This document shows positions 55,209 to 63,640 of a stretch of DNA of 64,000 nucleotides, in pieces (within the stretch, counting starts at the first letter, position 1; each line of letters opens with the position of its first letter). The translations under genes were made by a program, and so were the position numbers. The notes beneath the pieces were generated by a model. The model was not told the DNA's origin. It did not search any database and saw only the letters and a program-made list of their open reading frames with translations. The stretch is from CAIKMD01 sp963729935. GTDB lineage: Bacteria > Pseudomonadota > Alphaproteobacteria > ATCC43930 > CGMCC-115725. The stretch lies in NCBI GenBank assembly GCA_963729935.1, contig CAVSPW010000002.1, forward strand, positions 62,001 through 126,000, written 5' to 3'.

Positions 55209-55589
55209 TGAGGCTGATAAGAGGGGGCCGTTTATTCCGGCTTTGCTCTCTCGGCGCGCACCGGCCGCAGCACCCCGCGGATGGCGATCCGTCTGCACCA
55301 CCACCAAGTCCGAGAGAACGCCTGTCGCGAAGCTCACCCCAGTGTTGCCTTGACGACGTTTCAGCGGTAGTGCCGTTACAACCCTCTTCCACTTCCGTTG
55401 ATGGCACTTCGCCGACATCGAACGCTGTCCGCTTTCAGATCGCTGTTGGGGGAGAAGCGGACATTGGGAATTTATGAGTACATGACCTAGTCTGGCGCGA
55501 CACCGCGGCAACACAGTGCGACGTGCCGCTCCATCCCGGCGCGGAGCGGTTCCTGCCGGAGAACGATCGCAAGCGCCGCCCGCGATCCC
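55209..55589. other. Gap with repeat-like DNA and a possible gene fragment
   Basis: The 381 bases contain inverted GTCCGCTTTC (55429-55438) and AAGCGGAC (55456-55463). The plus-strand frame at about 55521-55577 reads CDVPLHPGAERFLPENDRK, resembling the C-terminus of TAXI-type TRAP binding proteins. No intact gene is seen. Confidence 0.45.
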
Positions 55590-56438
55590 TCACGGCCGCA
55601 GTACAGGCCCACGCGAATCAGGCAGTATCGCCGCCGCCTCTTTCCAATCCTTCGACCACGGCGTTATGGGGCGCGGCTGCGCGACGCCGTCGACGAAGAT
55701 GTCGTCGACATGCTCGTTGAAGAAACAGAGATAGTTTTTGATCTTGGGGCATTCGGGAATCGGGTCGGGATAGGTCCAGACGATATCCGCGAAGAGGCGC
55801 TCGCCGATCCGGGCCGAGTAATAGCGCGCCTTGCCCTTGTAGGGGCATTGGGTGGTCTTCTCGCTCGGCACCAGCAGGTCCATGCGCACGTCTTCGACCG
55901 GAATGTAGTAGCGGGTGGGAAGCCGCGTCTCGAACAGGAACCGGGCGCGCTTTGTCTCGGCGACGGTCTCGCCGCCCAAGACCACGCGCACCGGACGCGA
56001 CGAATCGACGACGTCCACGCGCTTATAGGGATCGCGCGGGTGCACGAAAACCTCGTCGTCCTCCTCGTACCACGCCTCCATGCGGTTCCAATAGAAAGCG
56101 ACGAAATCCTTGATGGCGGCCACTTCCTCGAAGGGTTCGCGATAGCTCCAGGCGGCGTTCTCGGCGGTTTTGCCGCCAACCGCCACCGTCCAGTAGGACG
56201 CGTCGCCCTTATAGGGGCAGAAGGTCCGATGCGAGGTCGGCGTCAGCAAATCCATGCGGATGTCGGCTTGCGGAAAATAATAGACCGGCAGATGCCGCGT
56301 CTCGAACAGCAGATGCGCATCGGTGCTGTCGACGACGGTCTCGCCGTTGAAGCGGACGCGCACCCGCCGCGGCGAGCGCTCGAACAGGATGCGGTAATCG
56401 GGATTGGCCTTGAACCCGGATTGGCGTTTGTCGGTCAT
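55590..56438 (-). CDS. Protein with two DUF427 domains
   Basis: The 282 residues comprise two DUF427 (nucleotidyltransferase-like beta-barrel) units. The first is about 25-120 (RVRFNGETVVDSTDAHLLFE, TFCPYKGDASYW) and the second about 145-245 (RVVLGGETVAETKRARFLFE, TQCPYKGKARYY). The CPYKG motif in each is the family hallmark. The biochemical role of DUF427 is unknown. The start at 56438 gives a short basic leader. It is divergent from the nitrobindin-like gene. A fragment of its 3' end is duplicated at 52060. Confidence 0.88.
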   Translation of the reverse strand: MTDKRQSGFKANPDYRILFERSPRRVRVRFNGETVVDSTDAHLLFETRHLPVYYFPQADIRMDLLTPTSHRTFCPYKGDASYWTVAVGGKTAENAAWSYREPFEEVAAIKDFVAFYWNRMEAWYEEDDEVFVHPRDPYKRVDVVDSSRPVRVVLGGETVAETKRARFLFETRLPTRYYIPVEDVRMDLLVPSEKTTQCPYKGKARYYSARIGERLFADIVWTYPDPIPECPKIKNYLCFFNEHVDDIFVDGVAQPRPITPWSKDWKEAAAILPDSRGPVLRP

Positions 56439-56656
56439 GGCTGTCACGCTCCGTTTCTCCCGCTCGCGGGGTCGCCCGTCGCATGATGGCGCGGAAAGCA
56501 CGCGCGCAAAAGGCAAGTCGGCCCCCGTTTTTTGCGGTCGGGCCCGAAGAAATGGGCGAAGACGTCATTCACGCCGCGCGCGGCCGCGAAGGCTCCGGCT
56601 TGTCAGCGCGGAGGCGAACGCGCATTCTCGGCGCGTGGCCGCCAGGCGAGGAACCG

Positions 56657-57310
56657 ATGCCGAGCATTCCCGACGATATCTATACCGAGCCCGATCATGT
56701 CTCGCCGGATACGCTGGCCAATCTGGGCCCGTTGCGCCGGCTGGCCGGGGTGTGGCAATCCGATCAAGGCGTGGACATCGCCCCCAAGGCGGAAGGCCCC
56801 GAGCGGCGCGTCTTCCGCGAGCATATCCGCATGGAGCCGATCGATCCTCAGGCCAACGGCCCGCAGCTTCTCTACGGGCTGCGCTATCACATCCACATCA
56901 ACACGCCGGAAGAGGCCATCACCTTCCACGATCAGGTCGGCTATTGGCTGTGGGAACCGGCCACCGGGCTGATCATGCAGACCATCGCCATCCCGCGCGG
57001 CCAGGTGGTGCTGGCCGGCGGCACCGCGAAGCCGGACGACACGCGCATCTCGGTCGAGGCGCGGCGCGGCGATACGCGCTTCGGCATCTGCTCGACCACC
57101 TTCCTCGAGGAAGCGTTTCGCACCGACTATTACCGCATCGACATCGCCTTCAACGACGACGACAGCTGGACTTACGTGACGCGCACGGATTTGGCCATCC
57201 GGGGCAAGACGCCGGCCTTCGACCACCGCGACACCAACACCTTGCGGCGGATCGCGCCGCCGGCGCCGAACCCGCTCGTCGGCCTGCTGAAGGGCGGCAA
57301 AACGGGCTAG
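56657..57310 (+). CDS. Nitrobindin/THAP4-like heme-binding beta-barrel protein
   Basis: The 217 residues carry the beta-barrel start LGPLRRLAGVWQSDQGVDIA, matching the GxWxG-type opening of the DUF1794/THAP4 barrel, followed by repeated beta-strand patterns such as FHDQVGYWLWEPATGLIMQT. Relatives bind ferric heme and handle nitric oxide or peroxynitrite, but the axial His cannot be assigned with certainty. The ATG at 56657 has GGCGAGGAA before it; upstream in-frame sequence overlaps the divergent promoter region. Confidence 0.75.
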   Translation: MPSIPDDIYTEPDHVSPDTLANLGPLRRLAGVWQSDQGVDIAPKAEGPERRVFREHIRMEPIDPQANGPQLLYGLRYHIHINTPEEAITFHDQVGYWLWEPATGLIMQTIAIPRGQVVLAGGTAKPDDTRISVEARRGDTRFGICSTTFLEEAFRTDYYRIDIAFNDDDSWTYVTRTDLAIRGKTPAFDHRDTNTLRRIAPPAPNPLVGLLKGGKTG

Positions 57311-57413
57311 AGCGTTTTCGAGCGAAGTGGATACCGGTTCGCGTGAAGAAAACGCGACAAAACAAAAAGCTAGAGCCCCGGCTTTGATTCCATCAAAGCC
57401 GGAGAGGCTCTAG
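57311..57413. repeat. Alphaproteobacterial intergenic repeat with strong hairpin
   Basis: It begins with AGCGTTTTCGAGCGAAGTGG at 57311 and ends in a hairpin with outer arms CTAGAGCC/GGCTCTAG (57370, 57406) and inner arms CCGGCTTTGAT/ATCAAAGCCGG (57378, 57392). This resembles a dispersed repeat common in Rhizobiales-like genomes (from memory). The hairpin may terminate the upstream gene. Confidence 0.7.
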
Positions 57414-57452
57414 GCCCGCGCGCGATCGGGATCGGGAAACCCGCACCCAAAA

Positions 57453-57481
57453 AGATGCCCGGCGCGAGGCCGGGCATGACG
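57453..57481. repeat. Short palindrome
   Basis: ATGCCCGG and CCGGGCAT arms flank CGCGAGG, downstream of the previous repeat and 25 bases before the dioxygenase stop. It is a half element of the GTCATGCCC repeat type and may act as a terminator. Confidence 0.5.
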
Positions 57482-57506
57482 GTCTTCTCAAGAGCGCCCG
57501 CCCCTC

Positions 57507-58412
57507 TCAGCCCGGATGGAAGATGTCCTCGGCGAAGCGCACATTATGCGCGTCCATCATGCGCTTCGACGGCCCGGTGTTGATGCCCCACCGGTCGTTG
57601 CGGCCCTTCTCCCAGGTCCAATCCTCGGGATCGCCGACCTTGTAGGCCTCGTCGACCTGCTCGACCTCGGCGGTGTATTCGATCACCATCTCCTCGGGCC
57701 CGATGAAATAGGCGAAGACGTTGTTGCCCGGCCCGTGCCGGCCGACGCCCCATTCGATCGGATGGCCGTTGTCCTTCAACCGCCCGCCGCCGCGCATCAC
57801 CGCGTCGATCGACGGCATTTCGAAGGCGACGTGATGCAAGGTCGCGCCCGAGCCCTTGACGATCGCCACCGAATGATGATCGGCGCTGGCGTTGATGAAG
57901 GTCATCGCCTTGGTGCGGTCGATCACCTTGACGCCGAGCGCGTCGCACCAGAAGCCGACCGCGTTCTCCTGGTCGCCCGAGTTCAAGACGCAATGCGAGA
58001 GCTTCCTCGGCCGCTCGACATTGTCCTTCTCGGGGCTGTGCGCCGCCATCTCGGCGATGACGCGCAGGGTGCGGCCTTCCGGGTCCTGGAAGGCGAAGCC
58101 ATAGCCGCCGCCGGGCTCGTCGATATGGCCGGGCTTCTCGACGCGGCGCAGATTGGTCTTGCGCACGCGGTCATGAATTGCGTTCACCGCCTCTTCGTCG
58201 GGCGCGGAGAGGTTGATGCGCAGGAGCTGCCCCTCGTTGCGCTGATGGAGCCCCAAGATGTGATGCTCGTAGCCGGTGCCGCGCAGATAGACCGAGCCCT
58301 TGCTGTTCGCGACCGGCTTCAAATTCCAGATTTCGGTATAAAAGCGCTCGGCCGCCTTCAAATCGGTGACGCCGAAATCGACGCTCCTGATGCCGTCCAC
58401 GCGATGAGCCAT
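57507..58412 (-). CDS. Two-domain VOC extradiol-type dioxygenase
   Basis: The 301 residues contain two VOC modules (about 8-115 and 125-250), the layout of type I extradiol ring-cleavage dioxygenases. Metal ligands are likely His in LSHCVLNSGD, His in ATLHHVAFEM and Glu in MVIEYTAEVEQ. An AGGAGAAGAG ribosome binding site precedes the ATG at 58412. It lies beside the molybdenum hydroxylase gene, so both may serve one aromatic catabolic route (inference). Confidence 0.87.
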   Translation of the reverse strand: MAHRVDGIRSVDFGVTDLKAAERFYTEIWNLKPVANSKGSVYLRGTGYEHHILGLHQRNEGQLLRINLSAPDEEAVNAIHDRVRKTNLRRVEKPGHIDEPGGGYGFAFQDPEGRTLRVIAEMAAHSPEKDNVERPRKLSHCVLNSGDQENAVGFWCDALGVKVIDRTKAMTFINASADHHSVAIVKGSGATLHHVAFEMPSIDAVMRGGGRLKDNGHPIEWGVGRHGPGNNVFAYFIGPEEMVIEYTAEVEQVDEAYKVGDPEDWTWEKGRNDRWGINTGPSKRMMDAHNVRFAEDIFHPG

Positions 58413-58447
58413 CTCTCTTCTCCTGTCTGATACCGCTAGCGAAATCA

Positions 58448-58548
58448 TACCCCCCACCCGCTCGCTTCGCTCACGGCCTCCCCCTCAAGGGGGGAGGCGC
58501 GCTGAAAAGCGCCGTTCGCTCCCCCCCTTGAGTTAGGGAGGGGGGCGT
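58448..58548. repeat. GC-rich repeat with palindromic purine/pyrimidine tracts
   Basis: Tracts CCTCCCCCTCAAGGGGGGAGG and CTCCCCCCCTTGAG with TTAGGGAGGGGGG form nested inverted repeats around GCGCTGAAAAGCGC, in the gap between the dioxygenase and the molybdenum hydroxylase genes. It resembles a common intergenic element and may act as a terminator. Confidence 0.5.
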
Positions 58549-58552
58549 CAAT

Positions 58553-60880
58553 TCATCTCTTCGCCTCTTGCAGCGCGCGCCACACGCGCTCGCCGGTCAC
58601 CGGCATGTCGAGTTGCTTGACGCCCAAAGGCGCCAGCGCGTCGAGGATGGCGAGCATCACCGCCGGCAAGGCGCCGACCGTGCCCGCCTCGCCCGCGCCC
58701 TTGGCGCCCAGCGGATTGAGCTTCGTCGGCACCGGCAGGCTTTCGATTTCGATGTCGCAGAAATCGTCGGCGCGCGGCATCGCGTAATCCATGAAGGAGG
58801 CCGAGAGCAGCTGGCCCGAGCGCGGATCGTAAGCCACGCGCTCCATCAGCACCTGGCCCATGCCTTGGGCGATGCCGCCATGGATCTGGCCTTTGAGGAG
58901 CTTCGGGTTGATGACGGTGCCGACATCGTCGACCACGGCATAGCGGTCCATCGCCACCGTGCCGGTCTCCGGATCGACCTCGACCTCGCAGACATGACAG
59001 CCATTGGGGAAGGTGTCGTAGGACGGCGAGAAGGTCCCGGTCTCGTAAAGCCCCGGCTCCATGCCCTTGGGCAGCTTGTTGGGCAAAAAGGCCGCGCGCG
59101 CGACCTCTTTGAGGCCGAGGCCGCGATCCGTGCCCGCGATCGAGAACCGCCCATCGGCGAAGTTGAGATCCGCCTCGCTCGCCTCGAGCATATGGGCGGC
59201 GATCTTCTTGGCCTTGGCGATGATCTTGTCGGCGGCGAGCGTCACCGCCGTGCCGCCGATCACGGTCGAGCGCGAGCCGTTCGTGCCGGTGCCGAAGGCG
59301 ACGAGATCGGTGTCGCCATCGACGAAGCGGATGTCCTCGGGCGCGAGGCCGAGCTTCTCGATCGCGATCTGCTTGAAGGTGGTCTCATGGCCCTGGCCCT
59401 GATGGATCGTGCCCATCAGCAATGTCGCCTGCCCGCCGGTGTTGAAGCGCAGCTCGGCGAATTCCGGCCCCGGCCCGGCCGCGCGCTCGATCGAATTGGC
59501 GATGCCGAGGCCCCTGAGCTTGCCGCGCTTCTTCGAGGCCTCGCGCCGCGCGGCGAAGCCCGCCACGTCACCGAGCGCGAGCCCTCTTTCCATGATGTGC
59601 GGGAAATCGCCGCAATCATAGGTGAGGCCCAAGGACGTCTTGTAAGGCAGCTTCGCCACCGGGATGAGGTTTTTGCGCCTGAGCTCGACCCGGTCCATGC
59701 CGAGCTGGCGCGCCGCGTCCTCGACCAGGCGCTCGATGATGTAGATCGCCTCGGGCCGCCCGGCGCCGCGATAGGGCGCGGTCGCGGCGCAATTCGAGAA
59801 CACCACGGTCAGATGGGCGTGGCCCGCCGGGATGTCGTAGACCCCGACCATCGCGCCGAGGCTGCCGAAGGTCGCCAGCATGTTGCGGTCGGAGGACAGA
59901 TAGGCGCCGATATTGCTGATCGTCCTGACCTTGATGCCGAGGAAGCGGCCGTCCTTGTCGAGCGCCAGCTCGGCATCGGCCACGACGTCGCGGCCATGCT
60001 CGTCGGCCAGCAGCACCTCGCTGCGCTCGCAGCTCCATTTGACCGGCCGGCCGAGCTTCTTCGCCGCCCAGAGCATCAGACGATGCTCGACATATTGCCA
60101 GCCCTTGGTGCCGAAGCCGCCGCCGACATCGCCGGTGACGACGCGGATCTGCGTGGGCGCGATCTTGAAGATCGTGCCGGCGAGCATGTCGCGCACCCGA
60201 TGCGCGTATTGCACGTCGGCGTAAAGCGTATAGCGGTCTTCGTTCGGATCGTAGACGCCGAGCGCGCCGCGCGGCTCCATGAATTGCGCGTGCACGCGGC
60301 TGATGACGTAATGGCCCTTCACCACATGCGCGGCCTTGGCGAAGGCCTCGTCCGCCGCGGCCTTGTTGCCGGTCTCCCAGACATGCGAGACATTGTCGGG
60401 GATCTCGTCCCAGACGCGCGGGCTGCCCGGCCGCGCCGCTTCCTCGCTGTCCGTGACCGATGGCAGGGCCTCGTAATCGATCGCGACGCGCTCGGCCGCG
60501 TCCTTGGCCTCGGCCAGGGTCTCGGCGACGATCAGCGCCACCGGATCGCCGACATAGCGCACCCGCCCGCGCGCCAGGCCCGGATGCGGACGCGAGAAGA
60601 GCGGCGAGCCGTCGGGGCGCTTGCGCGGGATCGCCACTTTCGTGGTGCCGAGCCCGTCGGCGGCGATATCGGCCTCGGTATAGATGGCGAGCACGCCGGG
60701 CGCGGCCTTGGCGGCCTCGGTGTCGATCGTCCGGATCTTCGCATGCGCATGCGGCGAGCGCAGGATATAGGCATAAGCCTGACCGGGCAGGCTGCGGTCG
60801 TTTACGTAACGGCCCGCACCGCGCAAGAGCCGGGGATCCTCGAACCGGCTCACCGACTGCCCGATACCGTATTCGCCCAT
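58553..60880 (-). CDS. Xanthine dehydrogenase/CoxL-family molybdenum subunit
   Basis: Large molybdopterin subunit of a xanthine-oxidase-family hydroxylase. The 775 residues hold the cofactor-binding GDVGGGFGTKGWQYVEH (about 245), the form II-like active-site segment PYRGAGRPEAIY (about 370) and the catalytic Glu in GAGEAGTVGAL near the C-terminus. Form I CO dehydrogenase would have AYRCSFR, so CO oxidation is not indicated. The FAD and 2Fe-2S subunits are not adjacent. The ATG at 60880 was chosen at the conserved IGQSVSRFEDPRLLRG; the longer frame to 61390 runs antisense to der. Confidence 0.9.
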   Translation of the reverse strand: MGEYGIGQSVSRFEDPRLLRGAGRYVNDRSLPGQAYAYILRSPHAHAKIRTIDTEAAKAAPGVLAIYTEADIAADGLGTTKVAIPRKRPDGSPLFSRPHPGLARGRVRYVGDPVALIVAETLAEAKDAAERVAIDYEALPSVTDSEEAARPGSPRVWDEIPDNVSHVWETGNKAAADEAFAKAAHVVKGHYVISRVHAQFMEPRGALGVYDPNEDRYTLYADVQYAHRVRDMLAGTIFKIAPTQIRVVTGDVGGGFGTKGWQYVEHRLMLWAAKKLGRPVKWSCERSEVLLADEHGRDVVADAELALDKDGRFLGIKVRTISNIGAYLSSDRNMLATFGSLGAMVGVYDIPAGHAHLTVVFSNCAATAPYRGAGRPEAIYIIERLVEDAARQLGMDRVELRRKNLIPVAKLPYKTSLGLTYDCGDFPHIMERGLALGDVAGFAARREASKKRGKLRGLGIANSIERAAGPGPEFAELRFNTGGQATLLMGTIHQGQGHETTFKQIAIEKLGLAPEDIRFVDGDTDLVAFGTGTNGSRSTVIGGTAVTLAADKIIAKAKKIAAHMLEASEADLNFADGRFSIAGTDRGLGLKEVARAAFLPNKLPKGMEPGLYETGTFSPSYDTFPNGCHVCEVEVDPETGTVAMDRYAVVDDVGTVINPKLLKGQIHGGIAQGMGQVLMERVAYDPRSGQLLSASFMDYAMPRADDFCDIEIESLPVPTKLNPLGAKGAGEAGTVGALPAVMLAILDALAPLGVKQLDMPVTGERVWRALQEAKR

Positions 60881-60948
60881 GACCCGCCCTTTTCCGTTCA
60901 ACCTATTAGAGACGCCCCGGCGCCGAAGCTCAAGGGCCGTTATCCGGC

Positions 60949-62286
60949 CTATTCCGCATAAGGATTCTTGCCTTTGCGCAGCATCAAGCGAACCGGCACC
61001 CCCGGCAGATCGAAACTCTCGCGCAGAAGATTGACCAGATAACGCTTGTAGCTCTCCGGCAAATCGCCGGGCTTGGAGGCGAAAAGCGCGAAGGTCGGCG
61101 GGCGGATATTGGCTTGGGTCATGAACCGCAAGCGCAAGCGCCGCCCCGCGACGAGCGGCGGCGGGTTGCGCGCCTGCGCCTCGGCGAGCCAGCGATTGAG
61201 AAGCGGCGTCGGCACGCGGCGGTTCCAGGTCTCGTGCGCCCGGAAGACCGCCGGCATCAGCTTCTCGATCCCCGCGCCGGTCTTGGCCGAAAGCATCACG
61301 CAAGCGAGCCCGGCCAATTGCGGCAGACCGGTCTCGAGCTTTTCCGCGAGCTCCTTTTGCTTGGCGCGCTTGTCTTCGACCAGGTCCCATTTATTGACGG
61401 CCAGCACCAGCGCGCGGCCTTCCTCGGCGACTTCGCGGGCGATCGTCAAATCCTGCTTCTCCAACAGCTGCGTCGCATCGACGACCAGGACGCAGATTTC
61501 GGCGAAGCGGATGGTGCTGAGCGCATCGGCGACCGCGAGCTGCTCGAGCTTTTCCGCGACCTTCGGCCGGCGCCGCAAGCCCGCCGTATCGACGAGGCTG
61601 ACCGCGCGCCCGTGCGATTGCCAGGAAATCGCGATGGCGTCGCGGGTGATGCCGGCCTCGGGACCGGTCAGCACACGCTCCTCCCCCAGGAGGCGGTTGA
61701 CGAGGGTTGATTTCCCGACATTGGGCCGGCCGATGATCGCGAGCCGCAGCGGCTTTTCGGAATCCGTCTCGATCTCGGCTTCCTCGGGCGCCGGTTCCTG
61801 ATCGAGCGCAGGCGCAAGCGCGGCGTAGAGTTCGGCCAGGCCTTCGCCATGCTCGGCCGAGATCGCGACCGGCGCGCCCAATCCCAGCGCGAAGAACTCA
61901 TCGAGCGGCGGCGCGCCGCGCTCGGCCTTGTTGGCGACGAGGATGACGGGCTTTTTGAGGCGGCGCAGCACGCGCGCGAAATCGCGGTCGAGCGGCATCA
62001 CGCCCGCGCGCGCGTCGACCAGGAAAACCACCAGATCGGCGCCTTCGAGCGCTTTTTCGGTCTGCGCGCGCGTGCGCGCGGCAAGGCTCCCCTTGATGCC
62101 TTCGTCGAGACCCGCGGTGTCGATCAACGCAAAGCGCAGATCGCCCAGCGCGGCTTGGGCCTCGCGCCGGTCGCGAGTGACGCCGGGCGTGTCGTGAACG
62201 AGCGCCAGTTTTCGTCCGGCCAGACGGTTGAACAGGGTCGATTTTCCGACATTGGGCCGCCCGACGATGGCGATGTTTTTCGCCAT
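60949..62286 (-). CDS. der: Ribosome-assembly GTPase Der (EngA)
   Basis: Essential GTPase for 50S maturation. The 445 residues have two tandem G domains, each with GRPNVGKSTL (about 8 and 188), switch motifs DTAGLDEG and DTAGLRRR, and the NKWD in the second, then a C-terminal KH-like domain. It is downstream of bamB by ten bases, a conserved proteobacterial order. Confidence 0.97.
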   Translation of the reverse strand: MAKNIAIVGRPNVGKSTLFNRLAGRKLALVHDTPGVTRDRREAQAALGDLRFALIDTAGLDEGIKGSLAARTRAQTEKALEGADLVVFLVDARAGVMPLDRDFARVLRRLKKPVILVANKAERGAPPLDEFFALGLGAPVAISAEHGEGLAELYAALAPALDQEPAPEEAEIETDSEKPLRLAIIGRPNVGKSTLVNRLLGEERVLTGPEAGITRDAIAISWQSHGRAVSLVDTAGLRRRPKVAEKLEQLAVADALSTIRFAEICVLVVDATQLLEKQDLTIAREVAEEGRALVLAVNKWDLVEDKRAKQKELAEKLETGLPQLAGLACVMLSAKTGAGIEKLMPAVFRAHETWNRRVPTPLLNRWLAEAQARNPPPLVAGRRLRLRFMTQANIRPPTFALFASKPGDLPESYKRYLVNLLRESFDLPGVPVRLMLRKGKNPYAE

Positions 62287-62296
62287 GACCTGCCCC

Positions 62297-63640
62297 TCAA
62301 CGCATCGCGATGAGATCGGCCTCGTCGGTCATGACATAGAGCGTCTTGTCGGCGACTACCGGATTGATGAAGACGCCGTCCGGGAACTCGGTGCGTCCCA
62401 GCGCGTCGCCGGTATAGGGCGAAATCGAGATCCCCTCGCCCTCCGATGAAATGACGATCAGCCGGTCGCCGGCGAGGATGGGACCGCTCCAAAAGATCGG
62501 GTCCTTCTTCTTCTCCGGATTGTCCCATTGCGGAAGGTCGCGGGCCCAGCGCACGCGGCCATCGGCGCGCGTCAGGCACAAGAGCTCGTTGTCCGCGCTC
62601 AGGACATAGATGAAATCGCCGGCGACCCAGGGCGCATGAACGCCGCCGATATCCTGCTCCCAGATGCGGTCGCCGGTGCGCAGATCGATCGAGACCATGA
62701 GGCCGCTATGGCTGATGGCGAGGACGCGATCGCGGTCGATCACCGGCGCGCCGCGAATATCGGCGAGGGAGGACAAAGCGCCGACGGGTTGCGCGGCGGC
62801 CAGACTGTCGCTCCAAAGCGGCCGGCCGTTTTCGATGCGCAGCGCATAGATCTCGCCCGAACTATAGGGCACGACCACGACATCGCCGGCGACCGCCGGT
62901 GCGGCGCCGCCGATCAGGCCCGCGGTTTCGGGCAACCCATTATGGGTCCACAATTTGCGCCCATCCTGCGCCGCCAAGACATCGAGCTCGTTTTCGACCG
63001 TGACGACGAAGACGCGATCATCGGCGACGGTCGGCGCGCTGTGAATCGGCGCCGGGACGTCGACGCGCCAGATCTCCTTGCCGCTCGCTGCATCGAGCGC
63101 AAGCACCTGGCCATAGCCGGTCCCGATATAGACGCGGTTGCCCGAGACTGCGACGCCGCCGCCATAGGTGACGGCGTCGGAATCCTTGGGTTGCGGATCG
63201 AAGCGCCAGAGACGGCTGCCGCTCCTCTCGTCGAAGGCCGAGACGACGTCTTGCGCGTCCATGGTGAAGATACGGCCATTGTCGACCACCGGCTGGGCGA
63301 CGACGCGGCCATAGCGCGACGCACCTTCGCCCGCATTCGCCTTCCACGCGCGATCGAGCTTGTCGCCCAGCGCCAGATGATACATGGCGTGATCGGGATA
63401 ACCGCCGGCATCCGGCCAGGCCGTGTTGTCGAAGGGCCGCGGCACGCGGATCTGCAGCGCATTGAGCTGCGGATCGGGCTTCAGATTGTGCTCGAGATTG
63501 AGGATCGAGATGCGCTTGCCCGGCAGGGGCGTCTTGGCCGAGCCGGAGAAGATGCTCTTCGCCGAATCGCATCCGCCGAGCGCGAGCACCGCCAATGCCA
63601 GTGCCGCCAAGCCCCCAGCGAAGCGCGGAACGTTCCTCAT
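62297..63640 (-). CDS. bamB: Outer membrane assembly lipoprotein BamB
   Basis: Beta-propeller scaffold of the BAM complex. The 447 residues have a lipoprotein signal (residues 4-23, LGGC with Cys24) and repeated PQQ-like blades with W-rich turns (DARSGKEIWRVD-like ALDAASGKEIWRVDV, LRIENGRPLWSD, IDLRTGDRIWEQDI, LTRADGRVRWARDL). Its ATG overlaps the stop of the upstream TPR gene. Confidence 0.95.
   Translation of the reverse strand: MRNVPRFAGGLAALALAVLALGGCDSAKSIFSGSAKTPLPGKRISILNLEHNLKPDPQLNALQIRVPRPFDNTAWPDAGGYPDHAMYHLALGDKLDRAWKANAGEGASRYGRVVAQPVVDNGRIFTMDAQDVVSAFDERSGSRLWRFDPQPKDSDAVTYGGGVAVSGNRVYIGTGYGQVLALDAASGKEIWRVDVPAPIHSAPTVADDRVFVVTVENELDVLAAQDGRKLWTHNGLPETAGLIGGAAPAVAGDVVVVPYSSGEIYALRIENGRPLWSDSLAAAQPVGALSSLADIRGAPVIDRDRVLAISHSGLMVSIDLRTGDRIWEQDIGGVHAPWVAGDFIYVLSADNELLCLTRADGRVRWARDLPQWDNPEKKKDPIFWSGPILAGDRLIVISSEGEGISISPYTGDALGRTEFPDGVFINPVVADKTLYVMTDEADLIAMR

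Noticed and set aside
58568..60961. Plus-strand open frame of 797 codons opposite the molybdenum subunit
   Set aside because: High GC suppresses stop codons on the opposite strand; the translation has no family features.
60881..61390. N-terminal extension of the molybdenum subunit into der
   Set aside because: Arg/Ala-rich and antisense to the conserved der C-terminus; the family N-terminus starts at 60880.
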